Below, piece by piece: positions 1-13,100 of a stretch of 64,000 nucleotides of DNA. Position numbers and translations under genes: made by a program. Under the pieces are notes generated by a model that did no database searches, was not told the origin of the DNA, and saw only the letters and a list, made by a program, of their open reading frames with translations. The DNA is from Delphinapterus leucas (Eukaryota; Chordata; Mammalia; Artiodactyla; Monodontidae), in the NCBI RefSeq assembly GCF_002288925.2, contig NW_022098069.1, positions 86,411,606 to 86,475,605 on the forward strand, in the 5' to 3' direction. Every line of letters begins with the position of its first letter. Positions within the stretch are counted from its first letter, which is position 1.

Positions 1-215
1 ACTGAGTCCCTTTGCTGTACACCTGAAACGAACGCAATGTTACAAATCAACTACACTTCAATTTTGAAAAAAGCAACAGACTATTGATACAGCTGTCAAC
101 ATGGATGAACCTCAAAACATTATGGCAAATGAAAGAAGACAGCCAGATACAAAGGAGTATTTATAGTGAATAATTTATTACACCATTCATACAAAATTCT
201 GGAACACAAAATTAA
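1..215 (+). mobile_element. L1 3' end plus older L1 fragment
   Basis: Bases 1-62 match the 3' terminal part of artiodactyl L1 elements (tttgctgtacacctgaaac, ending atcaactacacttcaa). Bases 80-215 resemble an older L1M 3' region (caacatggatgaacctcaaa). Both are plus oriented and lie in a POLN intron. Confidence 0.6.
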
Positions 216-317
216 TTTACAGTATGGCATACTTTGTGTTATATATATTTTACCACAAAAAATAATGAAAAGAAAATCTGCACTGATATAAAGCGAACAA
301 GTGGTTTCCTGGGATCT

Positions 318-505
318 GGAGTCGATTGCAACTCGCGTGTCGTCCTGGAACTCGGGGTGCTGTCCTAGAACTCGGGGTGCCGGCCTAGAGCTTAAGTGTC
401 ATCCTAGAACTTGGGTGCCATCCTGGAACTTGGGGTGTCATCCTGGAACTCGGGTGTTTCCTGGAACTCGGGGTGCCATCCTGGAACTCGGGTGTCATCC
501 TGACC
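318..505. repeat. Minisatellite, period about 18-21 bp
   Basis: About nine imperfect tandem copies of a unit like tcctggaactcggggtgcca lie in a POLN intron. Units vary by 1-3 bases (ggaact/gaactt, ggggtg/gggtg). Open frames here such as the Leu/Gly/Cys-rich one are repeat artefacts. From 506 to the exon at 1038 no further structure is visible. Confidence 0.85.
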
Positions 506-1037
506 AGAGATCTTGCTATAAGAAGCTTCTCCAGAACACCTGCGTCCTCTAGGAACCAAATATTGGTCTGTACCAAAAGTTTTTGTCTCAAAAAAACATT
601 CCAAGGATGGGAGCTCCTCGTATTTTGGCACTGAAAACTTCCCTTCCTCTTTTATTTGCCGGCCCTCTCCAGCCTCCCCCAGTTCTGGAAACAGGCTCCC
701 TTCTGGACAGGCTGCAAGCAGGGACTACAGCTCCTTCACCAGGGCTTCACCTGCAGCACCTGCCAGGCCCTCAGTCAACATTGTTGAATAAATAAATGTT
801 TAACAGGCTCCCGTCCAGACTGGCTGGCACCGAACACTTGGTCTGTAAAGCCAAAGCCAACACCATCCTGACCAATCAGAAGAGACCAGTGGTGCCAGTT
901 GGGCCTTGACGCACCGAGTCTTCCAAGATCCCTTCTGTGGGCTCACTTCCACGTGTGGTGGTCACTGCCTGGTAGCTCGTGTCCTTGGAACCCGCTGGGT
1001 GAGAGGCTGGCCTCTGATCATGCTTCTACTCACACAG

Positions 1038-1169
1038 GGAAGGAGCGGCTTGCTGCTTGCCTTGGAGTTCCCGTTCAGGAAGCTGCCCAGTTTTTGGAGA
1101 GTTTTTTGCAGAAGTACAAGAAAATCAAGGACTTCACCCAAGCAACCATTGCCCGGTGTCACCAGACAG
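1038..1169 (+). CDS. POLN: POLN exon: finger-region segment
   Basis: The acceptor is cacacag and the donor is gtgagc. The exon encodes [11 protein letters not shown] through [17 protein letters not shown], the helical segment after motif B of family-A polymerases. It enters with two bases of a split Gly codon and leaves with one base of another, which is completed by the exon at 6193. Confidence 0.93.
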
Positions 1170-4100
1170 GTGAGCCAGCTGCTGCCAGAGCCGTTAGCAG
1201 GTGCCCCTCCCTCTCCCACACCCTCTCTGCAGTAGCCAGGTGGTCTCCCAGCCCCTGCTCCTCCAGTGGGTGGGCGAACAGATGGGAGGGTGGTGGGTTG
1301 TTGGGGGCTGGGTGGGTGGGGACTGCGTGAGCATCCAGCCCCTGCTGGATAAATGGGACCAAAAGGCTCCACGTAAGGAGGGTCCAGAGCCAGGCTCTTC
1401 TTGAGGCAACAATACTAAGCTTGAGTTAGAAATGATAGATGGATAAAGAGGGAAGAGATATGGGAACATATGTATATGTATAACTGATTCACTTTGTTAT
1501 AAAGCAGAAACTAACACACCATTGTAAAGCAACTATACCCCAATAAAGATGTTTAAAAAAAAAAAAAAAAAGAAATGATAGATGGATAGATACACTGAGA
1601 GAGAGGTCCTGCACCTAAAAATGGAGAACTATGTCCTTAGGAAAAGCCTGTGGTATATCTACAAAATTTCGCCACAGTTTGGTCACAGATTGCAAAGAAT
1701 ATCAAATAGAGCATGTTCTGTGACCACAGTGGAATAAAAAGGTAGTTTATATCAATATGTGTGGCCATCCATCCATCTGCCTATTTGGAAAAATCATTGC
1801 ACTCCTAAATGATTTAAGATTTTAAAAAGAAGTCCCAAGCCAATGACAAGCATTTTAGCAATAAATGACAGTATAAGTATCTCAGTGAAAAACCGTAAGA
1901 CATGGCCAAGCGGACCTTCACTTAGAGATGAAGGAATTCTTTAAGAGTGCTTTAAAAAGAAAGAAAAATTTCTGAACATAAATGACTGTATTCAACACAA
2001 GACATTTGGGAACGAGCAGCAGAGTAGATTAAAGAAACAAGAAGGAAGGAAAGCAACGTAGGAGCAGAAGCTCATGAAACAGACGCAAAACAGAGAGCAG
2101 TGGTCGCCACAGAGCAAGCACACTTGGGATCACGGAGGATTGGCGCATCCCGCAGGGCCCGGGATCCTCCCGGGGGCTCACTGATGACCTTTGTCTCGGG
2201 AGCCCGTGAGTGCAGGGCGGCCCCACAGGCTCCCCTGGGCCTGGCCACACATCCCGACAGCAGCCTGTGTGGGGTCAGCGCTCAGCTCCTGCAGCCTCCT
2301 GGGGGCTCGAGAAAGCCGGGAAACCGTTTCTATCCCCCAGTGAGCAGCTCACAGGCCTCAGCTCCTGGGCCTGGGGGTGAGCCGTATGGAAGCTGCACAG
2401 CCCGGGTTGATGCCTGCAGCCTCCTCACTGGGGCCCCATGCTTGGGAAAACTAAAATACTATCAATTATGAAATGTGAAAACAGCGATAGAACCCAGCAC
2501 TGCTGAGTGCACGGAGCCAGGGTCACTGCAGGAGGGGGGACAACCACACGCAGGCCCTCGTGCCACACAGCGCGGCCAGGCGTGGTGTCCACGGCTGCCC
2601 ACAACTGCCTACGTCATCCTCACTGCAACTCAAAAGCTTGGGTCGCATCGTGACCCTGCTTTGCAGGTGAAGAAAATGAGCCCCGAGAGATCAAGTAGCT
2701 TCCTGAGTTCACACAGCTAACAAAACAGGCGGTGCCAGGCCGGGACCCACCTCCCAGGCAGCTTGGCCCAGCCAGTGCCTCTCTGCTGCACGGCTCTGCA
2801 TCCCTGCCCTGCACTTAACTTTCTCGAAGGGCCGTGGAGCTTTACGCTTGCCAGCGTGAAGCACGCGTGTCCTTTGACGCAGCAATTACATTTCTGGGCA
2901 GACGCTCAGCTGTCATTAAATTATGCTACAGACATTTGTTGGGTGCCTACCCGTGTCAGGCACTGTGTTGGCACCAGGGATAGGACCTCCTGGCTCTCCT
3001 GGAGACGCAATCCAGGGAAACGTAACCCACAGTGAGCAAGTACATCCAGACAGTGTCAGAAAGATGGGATCCTGGGTGTGGAAGAATCCCGGGGCACTGG
3101 GCAGAGAGCAGCAGAGGGCAGCCCTGGGGACGGTCAGCCACAGTGACACAAAAAGAGGTGACACCTGAGCAAGACCAGTGAGAGGACAGGGAGAGCCGGC
3201 AGGGAGGGGCGGGGCCAGGAAGAGGCAGGTGTGCACCCAGACTCTGCACAGCACCACACGGGTCACGAAAAGAACCTGGGTTTCATTTTTCGCAGATTGT
3301 TCCAGCAGAGTGTGGAAAAGAGGTCAGGAGGGGAGCTGATCAGAGCCAGCACCTGGGAGCAGTGACACGGCTGTTAGCTCAGGAAGTCCCGGGAGGTGGG
3401 ATGGAGGGGGACCACTGGTGAGAGGTAGACAGCAGGGCGAGGAGGGAAGGAGGTGGTGCGAGCCTGCGCTCTCCCTGCAGGCTCACTGACCTGCCCGGGG
3501 GTGGACAGGTGGGCCAGGCAGGTTGACCATGATGCTGATGCAGCTGTAAGTTCAGGGTCCTCCTTGTGTGGGCCCCCCCTCCCAGGCCCCGGGAGAGGCC
3601 CTGCAGTGTGTTCACGTGGTCACATCTTTTGTAAAATTGGCAAAAGCAGGGTACTTTAACTGCGATTGACTAAGACGCTGTCTCTTCCCCTCCACCCTCC
3701 TCCACTGTACTCCTTTCCATGGTATGTGACATTGCCGTGGCCACAGCTATATTTTGAATCCAGCTTAAGGGGAAGTCAAATTGGTGACTCATTTAGTTCG
3801 GATCTCAGTGTGGGTATTCCTGAGGTTTGTTGCTCTTTCCGTGCACGGTTGAGGGGTGCTAGCCGTCCTGGCACAGGGATGGCTTCCGGGAGCATTCCTT
3901 CCGTGCCTTCCCACTTCCCGAGTGCAGTAACAGGAAGGTGCAGGGCCAGAGGTCATCTCGCAGTGTGAACAGGAGCTATAATCACCAGCACCGCAAGCCT
4001 TGGAAACAAGATTTGAAATGTATGGAACCAGGGGCTTCTACTTTGGGCCGCAAAGAAGTTCAGACTTTCCTCCCACCATAAACAACTAGAAAACCGGGCA

Positions 4101-7100
4101 AAACGTATGAAGCAACTGTTCCAGACACTGGATCATAGGCAGTGTATTACTCTGGTCTCTGATAGAACAGAAGCAAAGGAGGGGAGCCCTCTGACACCCT
4201 GTGTCTAGGGCCACAGACCATAGTGCAGGAGGGGAGCCCAAGCAGACTACAGTGGCCTCGCTGAGTTGAGGAGACAAGTATTGGGTCTGGGAGGCAAAGG
4301 CAACCGGATCTTGCAAGGTAGACTATCAGAGAGGAGGAAGTTATAGAGAAAAAGCCTCCATGAACCTTCAGAGGAGCCCCCGTCTGTCCTGAATACTGAG
4401 ATATGGATGCAGAGAGTGGAACTCCATAGGACTAAGCAGAATCATCTCTGGGGAGCAGCAGCCTGAACCATCTCAGAGTTCACACAGGGCCAGGAGATGT
4501 TTGGGTTCTGACCATTGGAATGGAGGGTGCTCAATGGACATCTGAGACATTCACCCAGAAGGGTAACACTTTAGCAGTAGGTCTAAACTAGCCCTAGATT
4601 AAAGCTGCTCTAAACCCACCCTAACAAAGCTTAAAAGTGGGCCTCAAAAGGATCAGGCGATCTGCAAGTACCTCAGGCCTGCCTAACACTCTTGAAAGGA
4701 AAACACCAGGGGCTTCCCTGGTGGCGCAGTGGTTGAGAATCTGCCTGCCAACGCAGGGGGCGCGAGTCCGAGCCCTGGTCTGGGAAGATCCCACGTGCCG
4801 TGGAGCAGCTGGGCCCGTGAGCCACAACTACTGAGCCTGCGCGTCTGGAGCCTGTGCTCCGCAACAAGAGAGGCCGCGATAGTAAGAGGCCCACGCACTG
4901 TGACTAGAGGGAGCCCTCGCGCAGAAACGAAGACCCAACGCAGCCAAAAATTAATTAATTAAATAAAAAAAAAGAAAGGAAAACACCAAACCCCATCACT
5001 GAACAACATAAAAAGCACAATACCCAGCATCCAGTCAGAAATCACTAGACAGGGCTTCCCTGGTGGCGCAGTGGTTAAGAATCCACCTGCCAATGCAGGG
5101 GACATGGGTTCGAGCCCTGGCCCGGGAAAATCCCACATGCCGCGGAGCAGCTAAGCCTGTGCGCCACAACTACTGAGCCTGTGTGCCACAACTACTGAAG
5201 CCCACACACCTAGAGCCCGTGCTCCGCAACAAGAAAAGCCACCACGATGAGAAGCCTGTGCACCGCAACGAAGAGTAGCTCCCGCTTGCCACAACTAGAG
5301 CGAGCCGGCACACAGCAACGAAGACCCAACGCAGCCGAAACTAAATAAATAAATAAATTTTTAAAAAAAGGAAAAATCACCAGACACGCACAGAGACAGA
5401 GACTGGAATGCGCCCGTCAGAAGCACGGCTCTCCCTGTTCTCGCTGCCTGTCACAGTTAGGGGACTTTAATTATACGTTGCCTGGCATTGGAGCAGGTGC
5501 TTAACACACTGTCATTTTTATAATCATTGTATATGTGAGAAATTCTTCCAATCCTCAGACACATAACGTGTAAGTTGGGGATTTAGTTCTTACCAACACC
5601 TAGTAAAACCAAAGTTCTCACTGGTCAGGAACATAACCATTGCAGCACCTCTGCATTCACTCTCTTAAAGAGGACCCCAAATTATGGAAGCTTTGGGCCC
5701 CACAAAGCTTGGATGTGCCCTCATGTGTAGGGATGTGGTCTCTGACACAGACCATCAACCCCTCCTTGAGTGAACTAAGGATTAATGCTTTTCTCCCCAA
5801 TTCCAGCTGCCACACTGTCCAGAATTACTTCTGTCCCCAAGAACCACAAGTGGTTTTTCACCTTTAGAGTGTAAAAACCGCCCTTCCTGTCCTACATCAG
5901 ATCTAAGCACGGCTAGAAGTTAGAAAGTGTGCAAAACATGCCACCGGGCAAGCAAAGGCCACTCTGCTGCTGTCCTTGCTTTCCCACCACAGAGCCCACC
6001 CGCCCTAGAGACAGACCCAGAGGCCTCAGGGCGGAGCTCCGGCACTGCAGCTCCAGCTGCAGCAGGGAGGGTTCCCGCGGGGCCCCAGGACCTAATCTGA
6101 GAGCAGCTGTGCCCACAAGGGGAGGGTCCAGCAGGCCGCCGCGCCGCCCGCTCACTGCTGCTCTCATCTTGCCCTTCCTCCATGTGACGCAGGCTGTGTG
6201 GTGTCCATCATGGGCAGGAGGAGGCCGCTGCCGAGGATCCGTGCACGTGACCCACAGCTCCGGGCTCAAGCAGAGCGGCAGGCGGTGAACTTTGTGGTGC
6301 AAGGTGCCAGAGCCCCTCTGCTTCTCGGTTTCCAGCCCCAGGAGATGAGTGCCAGGGTATATCCTGCTCTCGTCCTCCTGGCGGTTACTGCTGGGAGCCG
6401 CAGGGCAGGTGCTCAGCACCTGGTCCCCTTCCTGACTGCGACGCACCCCACGAGGCCAGACGGGAGACAGGCTCCAGGAGGTCATCCGGCCGGCGCCAGG
6501 GCCAGACCTGGAGCTCAGTCCCTTGACCCTCGGCCTGGTCTCTCCGCCACAGCCCTCATCCTTGGCAGGCGTCCGAACCCCAGCGCACCCACCACGGATC
6601 CGTCAGTCTTCCTTAGAATGGCCAAAGCCACAGTCTCTGCGTGGAGGGCAGGTGTGAGGCGGCGCTAGGCGCTGTCCTGATGAGGCCTTGGGGGCCTGGG
6701 GGTCGGGCAGCGTCCCCACCTGTGACCCCAGTGGTCACGGATGGAGAACCAAGGTTCCTGGGCCCAGAGACGAAGACTGGAAGTAGGACCCCAGCCCCAG
6801 ATGGGTTTCTGCAGCAGGAGGGTGGCCCAGCCCAGCAGACGCGGAGTGTGAGGCGTGGATGGTGGAGCAGGAAGGTCAAGTCCCCAGCGAGTGCTGCACA
6901 GAGGCCGGTGCGGCAGCGCTGCCCGGCTAAGCTCAGCCTTGGCGAGCAGGAGAGCGGGTGGCGGCTGCGGGAGGACGGCTGGGACCGGCTCTGGGCTCAG
7001 TGTAGCGTCTTCCCGGGTCCTGCCCCGCTGTGACCACCCAGACGAGAGCAGAGCACAGCGACAGCCTCCAGCCCTGAGAGGTCTCTGCATCTCAGGCCGG

Positions 7101-10100
7101 CTCCCTCACGCGAGGCCGTGGTTGGCTCATGACCACCCGCCTCTGTCCCTGAGGTGTGTGCAAGGCGGCCTTGAAGCTGGTTTGGAGAAAAAACTGCACG
7201 TAGACCTCTCCACATGGGACGCTGACCAGGAGGCCTGGCCACGCTTTGAGCTCCCCCAGAGAGGTGATCTCCCAGCACGTGACGGCACGGGACAAGTGAC
7301 CTGCCGTTCCCGTGCTGAGCCGAGCCAGTGCCCGCCAGGGAGCTGTCCCTCCACCTGGGCAGACACAGGGCCTGGCCGGCCTGCTCCCGCATCCCACCCC
7401 ACCCGTGCTCTGCTCCCCACCTCACCTCCTCTCTCTTGGCTCTGCGCCCCCTCCTAAGGTAGCAAAGCCTCCCGACATCCCAGCCCCGGCAGAGGGTCCC
7501 CGTGGCGCTGAGGCCCCTCGCGGCCAGCAGGTCAGTCGCAGAGACCAGACTTGCACGTCCAGCATTCCTGCTGCGCTCATGGGAAGTGTGGCCCTGCAGT
7601 GGAGGGAGGCGGCCCACTGACTGGGGCCTTTTATTTCTTCGTGAACCTCAGGAGCCTTGAACAGCTAGAGCAGCTTAAAGCCAGGAATGGAAACCTGAAC
7701 TTCAGTCTGTTTCCCGTGATCCGAACCGGTTGTTGAGACACCCACTATTTGCCTGGCGCTGGAACAAGCGTGTCCCCTACGCTGGCCAGCACCTCCAGAG
7801 TGCCTGACTGACCGTGTGATTGATCCCGCCCAAGTCCTAGAAGCCCGTATCATAGCCCCACTCCACACACTGGGAGGCTGAGGTTCTGCCAGGTTCACGG
7901 GCTGCACAGCGGGAGGGCTGAGGGAGCAGGGGCTGAGCCCATGGCCGCCGTCCGGGCTCCGTCATCCTGTCGGCTGGTGCAGCGGGCACAGCCCAGGTGT
8001 GGTCAGAACCTGTGAGCATGCTGAGACACTGCTCCCAGGGGCAGGTCGTGATAAACGGCAGGTGTAGGGTCCCCAGTCAGCTGACTTGAGCGTATCAGAA
8101 GGGGACATCCCAGGTGGGCCTGAGCTGATCAGGTGGACCCTTGAAAGAATGTTTAGGGATCAGAGTCAGAGATTCCGGCCGTGGAGGGGCAAACACGCTG
8201 GGGGGAGGGCCCGTGGCACAGACCTGAGGGTCACAGCCACCAGGAAACGGGAACCCCAGTCACGTGACTGCAAGGAAATTAATTTTGCTGGCAACCTGAG
8301 GTCATCTGAAAGTGGGCCTTCCTCAGGGGAGCCCCAGATGAGGACACAGCCAGGTCCACACCGACCTCAGCCTGCAAGTCCCTGAGCAAAGGTGCAGCCA
8401 CACGTGCAAGAACTGAGAGATGGTAGATCCTTGTGGCTCGCACCTGCTGGGTGTGCGGTCATGCGTTACGCAGTGTAGAAAATTCAGACAGTCCTCCTGG
8501 GTGGGCAGGGTTGCGGGGCCCCGGACCTCACACTGTTCCTGAACCAGCGCCCTTTGTGCCTCACAGGCTCGGCCGCGGACCTCTGCAAGATGGCCATGAT
8601 CCACCTCTTCACAGCAGTGGCCACATCCCCCATCCTGACGGCCAGGTCAGTGAGTGAGCGCCAGCCCGCCCAGGCCCAGCCCAGGGCGCGGACCTGCCCT
8701 CTGCAGGGCTCGGGTGGGCGGCCTGCTGCTCTGTGCCTAGCCCGCGGGCAGACGCCTCCAGGACGCGAAGCCACAGTGGCCACTTCCCTCCGGGGCTTGG
8801 ACCGGACAAGCTCGCTGACCCCCACGGAGGGACCCGCTTCAGCCAAGGTGCTCCCAGCGCTCCCAGGAGAACGCTTTGTTCCCAGCTGGGACTGAGCAAG
8901 GTGGCCAAGGGCCTGCTCACCCCGGAGCACGCTGAGTCTCCCCAGGTTGCCAGGTGCAGAAATGTGTCTCCCCTTGGTGAGCCCGAACCCCTTAGGGCAC
9001 GGCCCCAGGGGTACACACGCAGCTGCCCGCCTCAGAGTTGGGTGGGCCCCGCGGCCCCTCAGACAGGACACGGGGCTCCACACGGCGTCCGCTCCCAGCC
9101 CCCGATAAGTGAGCCAGAGGCCCGGCTTCTGCTGCCATCCCCTCCCTGAAGGCTCTCGCCAGGCTCCACGTCTGCCTCGGTTGCTCTCCTGGGCACATAC
9201 CCCGAGCAGAGGGAGTGTCCGGGTGTCCGGGTGACCAGGTGTGCTCGTCCCAGGCTCTGCTGGCCCAGAACCACCCCTTGGGCCGCCCAAGGTCCTGGCC
9301 TGGGTGCAGGTGGGAGGGGGTGGGTTCTCCTCCCGAATCCCAGGATCCCCTCCTGGCGGCCCACCTGGGCTCCCCAGAGAAGTGAGTATGTCCGACCCCA
9401 GGAGGTCTGCCTCCCTCCCTCTTTGGTCTCTATGTCTGTTTGCCACCCCTCCGGGCCCTCCCAGGCTCCACGTGTGGGCCAGCGTGGGCCTGCCTGCTGA
9501 GGAGCCCTTCCCGGGCGTCAGCCTGTCTGCACCTGGGGAGGAAGCTCATGGCGGGTTAGGTGATGAAAATTTATGAAGCGTTAAGTGGTCTCACGGGCCC
9601 CACCCTGAGGGGTGTCTGCTCACTCCTCTGCACTACGGGGCGTCACCAGCACAGAGGACAGCTGGCCCCTCCTCCCGCCACCTCTGGGACACGGGGCCTG
9701 CTGGCCTGTGGCCACCCTTTTCCATGTGAGCTTGTGGTTTTCTCTTGGCTTCTGATACTGCTTTACATCCTCAAGACATGGGATTTTTCCTTGCCTGAGA
9801 TCTTTCATCTTTGCTTAACAAGCTTCCGCCTTTACTTCTTCAGATGTTTCCTCCTGTTCATTTTGATGTTCTAGCCTACGTTCTTTTGGCAATTTCAGCA
9901 ACTTTGTAGAGAAGTGTGTCCGGGTCAAAGGCCCTGGCCTGCAGGGTCGTGTCCTAGTAAAGGAGACGGGAGAAGACCTTCCCAGGCTCCACCGCTGTTG
10001 GCTTCCACCTTCACAGCCCCTGCCCCGGGCACTTCCTCTGGTCCATGGTTCACCTTACACCCCTGGGAAGGAGCAGCCACACCCCGGCTGTCACCCCAGG

Positions 10101-13100
10101 GCTGGGAGGAAGGACAGAGGGTGAGAAGCCTGAGACCCGGCAGGATATAAGCGCTACCCCCAGGTGCCCTGCGGTAGCTGCGCCAGGGTCTGGGCTGCTG
10201 TCTCCGGTTCCTGCAGCAGCTGTGGGAGGTGAGGGGGCAGGAGCTGAGTGGGAGATGTTCTCCTGTCGCCGGGTCTCTCCTGCCGGCCGTCCCCAGCACG
10301 CACACACCGAGGCCAGACGCCTCTTCCATCCAGGGCTCCTCGTGGCTTTCTGCTCGACTCCTGAATCCATGCATCCTGTTCACTTGTGCCTTTTCTGAGG
10401 GTAAAATGCGTGAGGGTGTGTGGGGCCTGCACTAGCGCCGGTTGTTCCACGTCCGCGATATCTTACGTCTAGGAGGTCTGGTCCATCTCCAGTTTCTGTG
10501 AGATGGGTAAGGGAAGTGGCATACGAGGGTCTGGGGCCTTTTGGTGACAGTCCTCATCCAGGAATTCAGAAACCCGGTGGCCATCCCTTTTGCCAGCGCT
10601 GTGTTGTCTTCAGGAAACACGTTTCATAACAGAACACGTTAACCGCTTCGTGTCATTTCAGAAACCGAAGCAGGCCAGTGTGGAACACGGCCGTCCACAC
10701 TGTGCGTGTGAACTTGAGTTGTTCTCCCTGGAGTGGCAGGAAAGGTCTAGGACAATGTCGGTGGTCGGGGTGGGGGTGGGGGGCAGACGCGGGGCACGCG
10801 TGAGCTGGTATCTGCCTGAAGCAACGTGACTGGAACGCGTCCCTGGGGCTCCTGGCACCTGGTCCAGTCGCCCCGAAGTGCCCCGCGGGCTGGAGCCACA
10901 GGACGGCCTCCACTCACTGCCTACGGGCTGGGGAAGGAAGGCCAGGGGGCTCGTGACCCCAAGCGCTGCCGTTGGCCGAGAGCTCACTTGGCCTCATGCT
11001 GAGCTGTCGGGGGGCGGGGGGGCGGCCTCCTCTCTTCCAACGTGGGACCCCCATGACAGGCCCTTCCAGGTTTCAGACCATGTTGGGGCTGGAAAGAAGC
11101 TTTGGAGGCTGTCGATTCCAACACCTGCATGTAGAGAAGGGAACCCGAGAGCGTGGTGCAACACGGCCCAAATCACCAGAACTAGACCAGCACCGGGCCC
11201 CCCGGCATGCTGCAGACTCTCCTCCCCTGGGCTCATGCAGAGGACCACAGCCCCACTGCTTCCCCACTGGATGGCATGGCAGCCTCAGAGGACACTTACC
11301 CTGCTCCTTTGCCCATGGTTACAGGACAGCAGGGTCATCCCACCACACAGGCAGCCCTCTGCCCACCTGGCAGCAACCCGAGGGCATCTGTGGTCAGGCT
11401 TAGCCTGGCATGTGGTCTCTTGCTCTCCCCATCTCAGGAAGGGGCAGAGAAGGTGCCCGGGGCCCAGGGCAGGCGACAGGACCAGCCAAGCAGCGAGAAG
11501 CGGCCTTGAGGGACATGGGGGCAGCAGGCCCTGGACTTCCCACGGTGACAGGGCAGCAGGTGGAGAGGGCTCTGCAGCACCTGGGCCCTTGAGGATGTAT
11601 GGGAAGCAAGGCTGGGGCAGCCAGCAAGCCCCTGGACCATGGCCTGGACCACAGCAGCCACTGGCCGGAGTGGACGGATGGGAGGCTGGGCCTTTGGGGG
11701 CGGGAGGACGCCACGCTGGTCCAGCAGGAAGGACGCAGAGCAGTTAACAAAACCTGACCTTGACAGCACAGAGGGACTGTGGGGGCACTGAGACCAAGCT
11801 CCCCAGAGCGGCCGTCTGTGGTCACCTGCGGAGGTCAGGACGACAGCGTAACGGCAGGGGCATGGGGCCTTGCCGTGTCTCTCAAGGACTGTGGCCAGGC
11901 CGCGGGAAGGCCTGGGGCTCAGCCACCGTGCGCCTGTGCTCTCAGATGAGTCCTCACGGTGTGCTCAGAGCTGAGGGCGCCTGGAAGGGAGCTGCCCCAG
12001 GCAGCCACTGCCGGCCGGGCCACAGCCGGGAGGTGAGGTGAGGCTCTCCTGGAGTGTCCCCACAAGAGCGTGGTTATGTGTGGCCTGTCCGCGCAGGACA
12101 AAGGGACGAGAAGTTCCTCAGCCATCAGCTCGCTTCCTGGGAAACAACGGGTCTGACACCTGTGTTCACCTGCCCCACCCGGGCGCCTCCTGTGCATTTC
12201 CTGTGCCCCAGTTTCCAACTGGAGATATGGTAATGTCGCAGTCAGCTGTGAGAGAGATGTGTGAGTGACTAACAATTCAAACCTATTCTTAGGTTGCTGG
12301 CACACCAGCAACTCAGAATTTCACAATGTAATTTCAAAAAGTATGAAAACTCTCGGGAGCCTGAGACCCCGCCAGAGGCCTAGAAGTCAGTTCAAGAAAG
12401 TAAATGTCAATGCTACCAGCCCGGCCTGGCTGCCCGGAGGACGGTGCCGAGAGCCCTTGGCCAGAGGCTGCGCGTAAAATACAGGCCCCTCCTTGCGGGC
12501 ACTGCGGCGTCTGCCGGCCTGCGGCCTGGGCTGGACCCAGCATGCCCTGGGGATTCACTCCCACGAGCAGGATGGGCTGTGCCTGCTCACGGCAGCTCAG
12601 ACTTAAAGGTGGACTTTCCCCCATCGTGAGGGATCCAGTTGCTGACTTCGGTTCAGAGGCTTGGGGCGGCAGGACTGAAGTCCCTCTGGCTCCCTGGCCG
12701 TTTCCCGCTTGGTGCCTTGGTAGAGGTGGCCACTCCAGCAATCACAGCGCATAGCGGGCAAAGGGAGAAAGCAGTGGTGATAGAAAGGGTACCCGCCCCC
12801 ACCCCCCGCACGTCAGCCCTTTCAAGAGCCTTCGTGGGAGCTGGGGGGTACCCACCGCAGGTGGCTGGGAACACAGCCTCATCTCCCCCCGACCCAGCAA
12901 CAGAGAAAAGGGGAGAGTGGTTCAGGGTAGAGCCCTGTGCTTCTCGGTTACAAAGTCCTGCACAGCTTCTGAAAGCGCCGGCACAATCCGTCTCTGCACT
13001 GGGCTTGAAGACTGCTCCCCGCGCCCGGCCGGACTCTGACCCCTGTCCGGGGGCCTCGCCTCACCTCCCTGTGCAGCCCCAGCTCCCTGGTGCCCCTGGG

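Noticed and set aside
318..505. Direct repeats resembling a CRISPR array.
   Set aside because: Units are contiguous without unique spacers, in a mammalian intron; it is a minisatellite.
4709..4973. tRNA gene suggested by A/B-box-like sequence in the SINE heads.
   Set aside because: The tRNA-like part lacks a foldable full cloverleaf and is followed by the SINE body, A-tail and target duplications.
8484..9446. A 320-codon open frame on the minus strand in a POLN intron.
   Set aside because: Low-complexity Gly/Pro/Arg/Ser composition, no domain, no splice or promoter context. Such frames are expected in GC-rich introns.
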